64,000 bases of DNA from Manduca sexta (Eukaryota > Arthropoda > Insecta > Lepidoptera > Sphingidae), in the NCBI RefSeq assembly GCF_014839805.1, contig NC_051120.1, positions 2,294,001 to 2,358,000 on the forward strand, written 5' to 3'. Below, piece after piece: positions 56,479-64,000 of this stretch (position 1 is its first letter; every line of letters begins with the position of its first letter). Made by a program: the position numbers and the translations under genes. The notes under the pieces are model-generated. The model saw nothing but the letters and a program-made list of their open reading frames with translations. It did not search any database and was not told the DNA's origin.

Positions 56479-57783
56479 ATGCCGAAACCGACGCCCGTCG
56501 AGGACTTGATCATCCCGCCGCAAGATCAGAAGATATGCGGCACCATATGCATATGTCAGATGACCGCTGTGCTGTCTTGTGTCGCGATTGTGTACCTAAC
56601 AGTGGCCATATATATGCCGTATACCAGGGCTATCGCTTCCGGCATCGATCCGACACCGATTATGTGTACTACAACTAGGGCTGTCAACAAAGAGAATTGT
56701 GATTGGGGATCCTGTGGCGAATGGTGTTTGAGCAAGACCTCCGGAGCGTGCATCCAGATCTACGTCAACGTTCGTAAAAATGGCACGTCCTTACTCCTCG
56801 CTGAATGTGGAAGCGCTGCAAACAAGACCTGCTTCGGCATCGATCAGGAGAATGCCAGGAAGTACCACTGCATCAGGGATGAGTGCAGGAACTTGACGGG
56901 AACGTTCAACTGTACTGAAGGGAAGTGTATTAATATAACAGATGCATTCGAATGCGCGTTCAGAGAAACTGATCCACCGCTAAAGTGTTCAGGAAGACGT
57001 GGAAAAATAACGTGTATAGACGTTCACGGATTGTTCTCATGTAACAGAGGCACTTGTAGGAAAATACGTACGCCTTACAACTGTGATAGAAGATGCGTCG
57101 ACATCCCAACCAGGAATAAGAATGTGATAGTACTAAGTGGGGACAGGGTGTTCCTAGCTAGATGTGCGAAACTAGCGAAAGAGGAAGACAGTGAAGTAGT
57201 GTGGACTGATTCCGGTGAAGAAGTGTTAATGCTATCGTGTCACGCTGTGCACAACGGTTCGTCTGGAGTCGTCGCTGTTGACTGTATCAATGCTGCCTTA
57301 TTACCTAGGAATGATATTGCCGACCTTACAAACTTTACTTATTTGCAATACTTATACACAACCCGAGCGACACCGAATCGAGTCATCGCTCCTTTGGAAG
57401 TTGAACTGACATTAGCCAATGATAGTCGCTTGATGATCAATTTGGAGGGCTGTGTCAACACTTTAGCTGATGAATGCAAGGAGTTCCTTAAAGATTACGG
57501 AAGAGATGGCACAGATCACAACGCCAAAGCAAGATTCCCGTGCTTCTACACAGAAAACAGCCCAGATACAGTCGTTGCTCGCTTCGATTTGGACGCCACC
57601 TATCGTCACTTCATGGTCGCTTTAGTTCTCCCGACGGTATTGGTTGTAGTGTCTTGTATAACTCTGATGCTGTGTCAAAAAACTGTCGAAGTGGGTGATG
57701 ATGCAAAGATGAGGTTCAAAGGCTGCACCGGTGGACAGGCTGATATGCAAATGCATCCAAACGATCCTGTTTCTCCTCTCTGA
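56479..57783 (+). CDS. TipE/TEH-family sodium channel auxiliary subunit, Cys-rich form
   Basis: Insect TipE-family proteins assist expression and gating of the voltage-gated sodium channel Para at the neuronal membrane. This reading gives 434 residues in one exon. Membrane segment 1 lies at about 19-46 (VLSCVAIVYLTVAIYM). A long extracellular loop follows, with many N-glycosylation sequons (NGT, NKT, NLT, NCT, NIT, NGS, NFT, NDS), and membrane segment 2 lies at about 377-399 (FMVALVLPTVLVVV). Family landmarks are the DWGSCGEWC motif after TM1 and, before TM2, a Cys-bounded stretch ending RFPCFYTENSPDTVVARF. Between them is a cysteine-rich insertion (roughly residues 105-190) with EGF-like spacing, as in longer TEH members. 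The frame is open upstream to a TAG at 56368, but the only other initiator before 56479 is a GTG at 56443, so ATG 56479 (purine at -3) is preferred unless a spliced upstream exon supplies the start. It is followed 500 bp later by a second family member. The exact orthologue (Teh3/Teh4-like?) is not certain. Confidence 0.88.
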   Translation: MPKPTPVEDLIIPPQDQKICGTICICQMTAVLSCVAIVYLTVAIYMPYTRAIASGIDPTPIMCTTTRAVNKENCDWGSCGEWCLSKTSGACIQIYVNVRKNGTSLLLAECGSAANKTCFGIDQENARKYHCIRDECRNLTGTFNCTEGKCINITDAFECAFRETDPPLKCSGRRGKITCIDVHGLFSCNRGTCRKIRTPYNCDRRCVDIPTRNKNVIVLSGDRVFLARCAKLAKEEDSEVVWTDSGEEVLMLSCHAVHNGSSGVVAVDCINAALLPRNDIADLTNFTYLQYLYTTRATPNRVIAPLEVELTLANDSRLMINLEGCVNTLADECKEFLKDYGRDGTDHNAKARFPCFYTENSPDTVVARFDLDATYRHFMVALVLPTVLVVVSCITLMLCQKTVEVGDDAKMRFKGCTGGQADMQMHPNDPVSPL

Positions 57784-58194
57784 GATCAGTCACGTGAGAA
57801 TTTCATTTCATTAGGCATAATTAAATCGATCATGTCATTTTAATTTTAATGAAGGTGTCATAATACACGAAACAGTGTAGCTTCAACATAATTATTAAGT
57901 CTAATTATGATTGCGTTTGTATTTAACTAGAAAATATAATTTATTACCTCGTAAAATTTAATCAGTTACGTAATTTTGATTTTGAAGTAAAATCACTTTA
58001 TTTTGGTGAATCATTTTTGTCAAAGAATAGATTAAGAAACTGCGTACAAAATTATTCAACGTTCTAAAATAAGAATCTTCGCTAAGTCTAATATAGAGTC
58101 AACACTTGATCCCTTGACATATTTTTTTCAGCAAAGCCCATTATTGATTACTTTTTTAATCAACATACTTATAACATGTTTTTCTCTGTTACAG
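57784..58194. other. Spacer between TipE-family genes, with splice acceptor
   Basis: AT-rich. It starts as the 3' UTR of the upstream gene (an ATTAAA occurs about 40 bp after the stop) and ends with a strong acceptor, GTTTTTCTCTGTTACAG, at 58194. Confidence 0.6.
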
Positions 58195-58283
58195 GCGTTC
58201 CCCTCCTCTGCGAGGGTCCGGCTAGTTCACTAAGAGACGATTAAATGCTTGCAATGCTTTCCACTGGTTGAAACTCCCTCCAG
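58195..58283 (+). other. 5' UTR part of the second TipE-family exon
   Basis: Begins directly after the acceptor at 58194. An in-frame TGA lies 15 bases before the ATG at 58284, so translation must start in this exon. Confidence 0.65.
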
Positions 58284-59054
58284 ATGTCTACCATCAGCAG
58301 ATCACGAGCGAGCCTCTCCCCAGCAGCATCAGAACGGTCCACGTTGCCAATGGGTGCGTCCGTCGACCCGGGGAGTCCACAATTCAAACCGCTGGAGCCA
58401 ACGAGGGAGCAACTTCTAGCACACTTTTTTGAAAGATTCAAATTTTACACGTCGCTATGCCTTGGCACATCGGCTATACTCGCTGTGTTTGCTTTTCTCT
58501 TTCTGATACCGTTTGTGGTGGAACCAGCGATACAGACGATTCTGGCTGAGTTTGTCCCTGAGGCAGGCATATGTACTGTCTCTGAGCATGTACACGCGGA
58601 GACCTTGACTAACTGTACATGGGCTTCGTGCAGGGAGGGTTGCACGACTGCCCATACGAAATGCCATAAGATACGGGTAAACCTGTCCCGAAGGCCGTTC
58701 TTGGAAGGGGCCCCAGCACCGACCGAGTGGGACGAGACTGACCTCCGCTTCCTGATCAACCCTGAGGGCTGTGGGTATCCTCCTCGAGTGAACTGTTCGG
58801 TATTCGCGAATGAATACGCTGGGCCGAAGGCGCCGAAGATTTTCCCGTGTTACTACAGTTTGACGCGGCCAGATTTGGTCGTGGCGAGGTACTCGTGGGA
58901 GGCTACTGTCCGAGGCTTGATCCTGGCGCTGGTGCTGCCCACTGCGGTGTTCGTGTTCAGTCTGAGTGTGCTCGCGTACTGGCACTGTCGGTGTTGCGAC
59001 AGGGCTTGCAACAGACGAGTGCACGCCGAATCCTTCACCAGCAAAGAGGAGTGA
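58284..59054 (+). CDS. TipE/TEH-family sodium channel auxiliary subunit, compact form
   Basis: A two-pass membrane protein of 256 residues that would associate with the Para sodium channel, inferred from the family. The cytoplasmic N-terminus is Ser/Arg-rich. TM1 lies at about 54-79 (SAILAVFAFLFLIPFVV) and TM2 at about 212-233 (LALVLPTAVFVFSLSVLAYW). The extracellular loop carries the most recognisable family motifs: NCTWASCREGC, CHKIRVN, GCGYPPRVNC and FPCYYS. Its four-plus cysteine pairs and NCT, NLS and NCS sequons fit an oxidised glycosylated ectodomain. The short tail is Cys/Arg-rich (HCRCCDRACNRR), possibly palmitoylated. The start is fixed by an in-frame stop 15 bases upstream. The GC content is clearly higher than the surroundings. 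It lacks the long insertion of Drosophila tipE itself, so a TEH2- or TEH1-type name is more likely than tipE; the orthologue is not certain. Antisense ORFs (up to 189 codons) are shadows. Confidence 0.93.
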   Translation: MSTISRSRASLSPAASERSTLPMGASVDPGSPQFKPLEPTREQLLAHFFERFKFYTSLCLGTSAILAVFAFLFLIPFVVEPAIQTILAEFVPEAGICTVSEHVHAETLTNCTWASCREGCTTAHTKCHKIRVNLSRRPFLEGAPAPTEWDETDLRFLINPEGCGYPPRVNCSVFANEYAGPKAPKIFPCYYSLTRPDLVVARYSWEATVRGLILALVLPTAVFVFSLSVLAYWHCRCCDRACNRRVHAESFTSKEE

Positions 59055-59112
59055 GTGTTAACTATTGCTTAGCTAAAGTATACCTTAGAAATAGAGGTTG
59101 CTAGATAGTTTA

Positions 59113-59118
59113 AATAAA
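59113..59118 (+). terminator. Poly(A) signal
   Basis: AATAAA 59 bp after the stop codon of the compact TipE-family gene. Confidence 0.6.
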
Positions 59119-59276
59119 TACCTTAGGTTCTGTTTCATAACTTCTGAGTAATTGCTACTTTTTGGATAAAAGATGACTAAATACGAAACACATACTATCC
59201 ATACATATAGCTGTTAAACTGACAAAATTGTTTAGATATCGTGAAATAGGCCCTCAATAATGAACTTTTAATGTAT

Positions 59277-59318
59277 CATTGTTTTGTGACGCTTATTTAA
59301 GAGTGACACAAAACAATG
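59277..59318. repeat. Hairpin with 12-bp perfect arms
   Basis: CATTGTTTTGTG (59277-59288) and CACAAAACAATG (59307-59318) enclose 18 bp. Confidence 0.8.
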
Positions 59319-59540
59319 ATCAAGAATCACCAGTGACGAAGGGTACAATTTTACAAAAGGGAACACAACATACAATTACTAATTATGCATATCTGCAGAC
59401 TACACATTGTTTTGTAGTGATAAAAAATTTACATAGATTACGAAAGAGAAAGGAATATGGTTAAATGGACCCTTTGCCACTGATAATTACTAATACAAAA
59501 TATTTGTTAATGTTTTGGTATCTAGAAATAATAATAGAGC

Positions 59541-59702
59541 AAGAGCCCGTGAACCCCAGATATTCGTTATTTTATAAAAGGTGCCAAAGCCACTGTAACC
59601 CAAACTTCATAATGGTCCATCGTTGTTACCTGTGTTGGGAGCATGCGCTGACAAACTTTCAGCTTTTATAAAATAACGAAGGTCTGGGGTTCACGGGCTC
59701 TT
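59541..59702. mobile_element. Foldback MITE with 40-bp inverted ends
   Basis: The left arm at 59541-59580 (AAGAGCCCGTGAACCCCAGA...) matches the reverse complement of 59663-59702 at 38 of 40 positions; the unique centre is about 82 bp. No transposase and no clear target duplication were seen. A 68-codon ORF across it is not a gene. Confidence 0.8.
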
Positions 59703-61009
59703 AGACTATAAGAATTAAATAGAATGTTGAACGCACAATATATTTTAAACTCACTTATAAATATATTTTTTATTAATCGGACATTAAATGTGGGACTTTC
59801 AGGTGTTATATCAAGTACAGAGAGGCAACTTCGTAGATTTTAATGGAATTAGTTTAAACAAGTACGTTGTTTGCTAGACATTAGCACTTGCAAGTATCAC
59901 GTAATAGGAAAAATATTAGTTTGAACACACGGTATTATTGCACTTAGTGAAACACTAACATACTTTTGTATTTTACATATAGTAAATTATTTCCTTTATA
60001 GGCCGGCCTTAAAATTCGTTATATCTTTGCCTTTAAGGTAGTGTATTACTAACCATTAACCTTATAAAAAAGTATTGGAATTTAAAAAAAATCACTCCCG
60101 TTATATCCTCAAACAGATAAACATTTAAAAATTAATTTGTAACATATTGGTCTTAAGTAATTATTTAATCCTTTGATCCCAGTTCGGAGACTAAACCATT
60201 AACTATTTTGACTTCATACACTCACGCCTTTTAACTCTAAAGGAGTAGGCAGGGGCACTACTAGTGCTTCCCTTTCTCGGCCATGTGCGTAAATCCCATG
60301 ATAAGATACAGTACAAAATATATTATACGATATTAATCCTTATTAAATTGAATACGTTAGTTTCTTTAATCATTTCATGCATATAATATTTGTCCTTTAC
60401 GTTATGCAATTTTAATTAATATTTAAGTTGTTATCGCAATATTAAAATTTGGGAGAAAAATATATTCAATTCCGAACATAGTCGCCTACTATTGCTATAT
60501 ACGCCGAGTGATGAAGCGCGCTGAGATAGACGCTATGACAACAAAATAATGTAGGAATATATTATTCTCTGCATCGGTGGTGAAGCCTGGCGGCTTGCTA
60601 GTATTATAAAAATTAAACACAAGCATACACACTTATAACTTATAGCCGAATTCGAAGCTGGAACAATAAAGCGGTGTCGTCCACGCATGCAATAGGTACT
60701 ACTACGACACCGAGTCAGAATACAGTCAATTGATTTTAATCAAGCATGAATTAATAATATTCTTTTTGCCAATTTCAAGTTGTGATTAATATTCTTATAT
60801 TAATTGTTGTTTTAACATATAACAGTTGAGACGCAATAAAACAAAATATGCGTTCAAACTTAAAGTCTAAAAAATATTTTATACCACAATGCTATTATAG
60901 TAAGTAAGTAGGTACTCCATATTTATAATCTTTTTATCATCAAAAATAATTCTAAAACAACCCAATAATCTAATACCATAGTTGAAATGAAACCGCAAAC
61001 ATTCCACAA
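59703..61009. other. AT-rich intergenic DNA with SINE scraps
   Basis: 60225-60310 has an S1-like tail (GGAGTAGGCAGGGGCACTAC). 60565-60715 has a decayed SINE (CTGCATCGGTGGTGAAGCCT). No gene was recognised. Confidence 0.35.
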
Positions 61010-61260
61010 CATCCAACTGCAAAAATTAGGAGAATAAAAACATTTGTATCCGCGCGGGGTTCGAACTCGGCGCCCTCCGTACACCACGCGACTGACACGG
61101 CATACCCGATAGGCGAGACGGGTGCGGTGCGGCGCCGGCAGCCGCGAGGGGAATTCGCCTCCCGCGCCACTCCACGAACCCCGCGAGCCCCCGCGTGCGC
61201 ACTACACTGTGACGCAGTAACCGCGTGATCACGACACCCGAGACCCGTCCTAACGTTTTA
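61010..61260 (-). repeat. CpG-rich tRNA-derived SINE-like segment
   Basis: On the minus strand a B box, GAGTTCGAACCCC, is followed by CGCGCGGATACAAATG. That arrangement is typical of tRNA-derived SINE heads, and GTCGCGTGGTGTACGG lies in the expected A-box direction. The segment is far more GC- and CpG-rich than anything nearby. ORFs of 66-81 codons here are not genes. Confidence 0.45.
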
Positions 61261-61574
61261 TACAAGGCCATGCGAAGTTATTCGGATTTTCTTAACTCTA
61301 AAACAGTATTATCGTGTATATTTTGTGTACTCTGATTAGTAGGCACGTTATTACGAATGCGGGCGGTATTAATAAGAAAGCGCGGTAACAACCGGCTACC
61401 AAGTATACGCGATCAGCTGCACGCCATTTTGTTATGTTGTTCTCTCTTTCTGTTCTAGTGTTCGTGTTGTCTATCTCTTTCTATATAACGTTATTTGGCA
61501 CGTGTGTTTATTCGTTGTGTGCATAAAAACTTGCTGATAAAGTGATAAACAATAATAATAGTGGAGTGAGCACA

Positions 61575-64000
61575 ATGATTACCAGAGACACTATACAACG
61601 GTTTTTGGAAGACAGTTGCGGTCCGTATATAGAACTGGAGTTTGAATTTGAATCGTCGGAGAAATTTCGTTTTGTTATAAGGTGTAAGCTCGGTAAACAC
61701 AAGGAAGACTACAAGGGATTTTGTAAGACGTTCGTAGATAATTTTTCTAGTTTCACAAATACAAACTGGATCGTGCGCTCTTCGTTTCCAAATTTAAAAA
61801 GACTTGCTTATCGAAAAATGTATAAATGCCAGCATAATTCTTTTAACAAGAAATCTGTTCCCCGGCTAAACCGAGAGCGTGCGCGCGGCTGTAATGCAAC
61901 ACTTGATTTAACTTTCAAATTAGTCAATAAACATACCTGCAGAAATGATCAAGCTTTGAAAGAAGGATATTGTGTGGTGATCAAAGTAAGTTACTGTCAC
62001 AGTCATGAAATAAATGCAGCGACTGCTTACAGCTTCTTGCGAAGCAGTGATGAGACGGACGATCGTTTTAAGGAATATTTCAAAGCCGGTATAACTCCAG
62101 CAGCGGCGATAGTGTTGCATGAAATGTCTATCATTGAAAAATATGGTAAAGAAAGCTCCGTTCACTTAGCAAATGCTCAGGTAAACCCGAGCGAGAGACA
62201 TGTTTACTACCTTTATACGAATTGGCGCAAAGCAAACATTATTGCTACAGCTGGTTTGGATATTAACGAAGTGATCGAGAGTAGACTGACAGCACTTCGA
62301 GAAAAAGATTTCATTTTTGAATACAAACTAGATCCAATCAATATTGTTGTTATAAGTCCGATTATGCAAAGAATATACGAGCACAATACGGCGAGAGACG
62401 TGCTGTATATCGATACGTCGTCGGCTTGCGACCAGACCAATGCATACATTACTGCCGTGTTTGCTATTAGTAAAATAGGCGTTTTGCCGATAGCCTTCGC
62501 TTTGCACTCGTCACAAGTGACATCCAGTTACACTTTAGCATTTTCAATGATTAAAGAATCTCTTGAAAAGAAATTCGATGGAATAAAAATGAATCCTGCC
62601 GTGATAATAACTGACAGTAACACTGCTGCACGTAATGCATTAAAATCATTATTCCCTAAAGCTCAAATACCATGGTGCTCATTTCACGTAGCGCAATCTT
62701 TATGGCGATGGCTTACAGCTCCTGAAAATGGAATTCATATTACAAAACGCCCCAGTATTATGTCTCATTTTACAAAGATAATGTTTGCTGGTACTCAATA
62801 CAACGCCGAAAAATTGTTCAAGGATTTAATTTCAGACGGATATGTTAAATGTTGTTCTAATTTAATTGTACACTTGCATGATATATGGGACAATAAGAAT
62901 GAGTGGTGTACGCCATACAGAAAGAATGCTTTACACAGCGAGTGCAAAATAAAATACACAGAAGCTTCGATGCGGATATTCAGAGACGTTATATTACAGA
63001 GATGTAAAGCTTTAAATCTTTTCGCTATGGTTGATTTCTTGTCGAATATTTTTGAAAACTATCTACACAGACGGATTTTCAAATACGCGCACAATCGCGA
63101 AATAAACAATTTCGCGTACTTGAAGTTTTACAAAGAGACAAAAGATGTTGAGATAACACGTGTCAGCGATACAGAATTTATGGTAGAGTCCACTGCGGAG
63201 AAAGACGTCAAGTACACTGTTGATATGGAGACTGTATGCTGTGACTGCACAGAGGGGCGAAGCGGTGCTTTTTGCAAACACCTTTGCGCTGTTGAGTCTG
63301 AATTTGGTTACCTATTAAAGTCGTGTCCAGAATTATCGAGCACCGAGAGGGAAATATTCGTTAAAATCGCTTGCGAAGAGGAGGAGCTAGATGAATTCAT
63401 TGAATTGTCCGACTATCTCGGATGCCCTAAACATCCTGAAAGCTCTGAACATTCTCAAAGTCCTGAACCCGAAGATCCTGAGAGCCTTGAACACTCTGAA
63501 GCCCTTAAACACCCTGATTGCCCTGAACATCCACAGGGTCTTGAGCACGTTGAAACCCCTGAAGAAACTTACGAATTTATGTATGAAGAGGATTCCAATG
63601 AGGATACCAAGGATCAGTTAATTTCAAAAGTTAAGGAAGAGCCCGATATAAAGCCGAATGTAGAGACGGATATAGAGTTTCCTGCGGAACCCAACTTAGA
63701 CCTAAATGCGTCAGAATGTTTAATACCAGAACGAAATAACGCTTTCATATTACATGAAACTGCAGATCCAGCATTCAACATGACCTACAATGAAGCTCTG
63801 GCTGAAATGGAAGTAAATATTAATAAAATAAGAACCATTTTTAAACGTCGACCATGTTGGTCTAATTTAGAAGCGATACATTTGTTCAACAAAAGATTGA
63901 AAACTGTCACGACAGACGCAGACGCACAAGATTTCGTATTCAATAATTTTAAAACTGAACATCCATTAGAAAAGCTCGAACAGACAACTGCAGTACCAAA
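61575..64000 (+). CDS. MULE transposase-like protein with SWIM zinc finger (partial, runs off window)
   Basis: The frame is open from ATG 61575 to the window end: 808 codons without a stop and without any intron needed. An in-frame TAA at 61524 makes this the first usable ATG. The N-terminal part (about residues 75-145) has a zinc-binding pattern with C85, H87 and a CHSH at 141-144, as in FAR1/FLYWCH-like DNA-binding domains next to MULE transposases. The catalytic core follows: D280 in VLYIDTS, D347 in VIITDS, a CSFH motif at 368-371, and a candidate E463 in YTEASMR. A SWIM finger, CDC-x8-CKH (C556, C558, C567, H569), comes next. After about residue 610 comes an acidic Pro/Glu/His repeat region, then a further conserved-looking segment (ADPAFNMTYNEALAEMEV) up to the edge. 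The reading frame is fully intact, which fits either an active Mutator-like element or a domesticated host gene. No terminal inverted repeats were identified upstream. Confidence 0.88.
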   Translation, partial: MITRDTIQRFLEDSCGPYIELEFEFESSEKFRFVIRCKLGKHKEDYKGFCKTFVDNFSSFTNTNWIVRSSFPNLKRLAYRKMYKCQHNSFNKKSVPRLNRERARGCNATLDLTFKLVNKHTCRNDQALKEGYCVVIKVSYCHSHEINAATAYSFLRSSDETDDRFKEYFKAGITPAAAIVLHEMSIIEKYGKESSVHLANAQVNPSERHVYYLYTNWRKANIIATAGLDINEVIESRLTALREKDFIFEYKLDPINIVVISPIMQRIYEHNTARDVLYIDTSSACDQTNAYITAVFAISKIGVLPIAFALHSSQVTSSYTLAFSMIKESLEKKFDGIKMNPAVIITDSNTAARNALKSLFPKAQIPWCSFHVAQSLWRWLTAPENGIHITKRPSIMSHFTKIMFAGTQYNAEKLFKDLISDGYVKCCSNLIVHLHDIWDNKNEWCTPYRKNALHSECKIKYTEASMRIFRDVILQRCKALNLFAMVDFLSNIFENYLHRRIFKYAHNREINNFAYLKFYKETKDVEITRVSDTEFMVESTAEKDVKYTVDMETVCCDCTEGRSGAFCKHLCAVESEFGYLLKSCPELSSTEREIFVKIACEEEELDEFIELSDYLGCPKHPESSEHSQSPEPEDPESLEHSEALKHPDCPEHPQGLEHVETPEETYEFMYEEDSNEDTKDQLISKVKEEPDIKPNVETDIEFPAEPNLDLNASECLIPERNNAFILHETADPAFNMTYNEALAEMEVNINKIRTIFKRRPCWSNLEAIHLFNKRLKTVTTDADAQDFVFNNFKTEHPLEKLEQTTAVP
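63421..63560 (+). repeat. Coding minisatellite, Pro-Glu-His repeats
   Basis: Inside the MULE/SWIM ORF, units of the type CCTGAACAT/CCTGAAAGC recur, encoding HPESSEHSQSPEPEDPE and further P-E-H variants. The same periodicity creates a long shadow ORF (63391-63621) in another frame. Confidence 0.75.

Noticed and set aside
53532..56480. Joining MAAFDL to the Cys-rich TipE exon
   Set aside because: The only phase-compatible acceptor (before 56470) lacks a polypyrimidine tract; no other support.
56316..56678. 120-codon ORF overlapping the start of the Cys-rich TipE gene
   Set aside because: Out of frame with the clearly homologous protein; a shadow, though its internal ATG at 56418 may affect initiation.
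58455..59024. 189-codon antisense ORF
   Set aside because: Lies entirely opposite the compact TipE-family coding exon; long only because that exon is GC-rich.
61026..61271. 66- and 81-codon minus ORFs in the GC-rich block
   Set aside because: They sit in the tRNA-derived SINE-like sequence and read through its B box.
63391..63621. 76-codon ORF of repeated LNILK/LNTLK units
   Set aside because: Another frame of the Pro-Glu-His minisatellite within the MULE/SWIM protein.
1..64000. CRISPR array or prokaryotic operon
   Set aside because: No evenly spaced direct repeats with unique spacers. Introns, SINEs and a eukaryotic tRNA show nuclear insect DNA.

Overview
This window looks like nuclear DNA of a moth or butterfly (Lepidoptera). 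The evidence is an AT-rich background, intron-split insect odorant-binding protein genes, sodium-channel auxiliary subunit genes of the insect TipE family, one eukaryotic tRNA-Ser gene with internal Pol III boxes, and many interspersed repeats. The repeats include tRNA-derived SINEs, CR1-like LINE 3' ends with AATAAA tails, and Helitron-like elements that run from TC to CTAG, most of the kind common in lepidopteran genomes. The species cannot be named from the sequence.

The first ~43 kb is gene-poor and repeat-dense. It holds tRNA-Ser(AGA) at 13693-13774, several recognisable transposon insertions with target-site duplications, and a few isolated exon-like stretches (16682-16772 +, 29831-29910 -) that cannot be joined into genes here. 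Repeat families are named S1 to S6 below so copies can be compared. S1, S2 and S3 are tRNA-like SINEs. S4 is a CR1-like 3' end. S5 and S6 are dispersed elements of unknown class.

43.5-48.6 kb carries two complete four-exon genes in tandem on the minus strand. Both encode secreted odorant-binding proteins of the Minus-C type (four cysteines instead of six) and share the same exon phases. These genes are absent from any simple ORF list because the exons are short; they were assembled from splice signals.

55.5-59.1 kb carries two neighbouring plus-strand genes of the TipE/TEH family: two-pass membrane proteins that assist the insect voltage-gated sodium channel. Each has its coding region in one long exon. 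The upstream one has a cysteine-rich insertion in its extracellular loop; the downstream one is the compact form and is preceded by a splice acceptor.

61.5-64.0 kb holds the start of a long uninterrupted ORF (more than 808 codons, running off the window) with a Mutator-like (MULE) DDE transposase core and a SWIM zinc finger. It is either an intact transposase gene or a domesticated host gene. A CpG-rich SINE-like segment lies just upstream.

The three gene groups are not evidently one pathway. OBPs act in extracellular ligand transport, TipE proteins in neuronal excitability, and the MULE gene is transposon-derived. No CRISPR, operon or prokaryotic feature is present.
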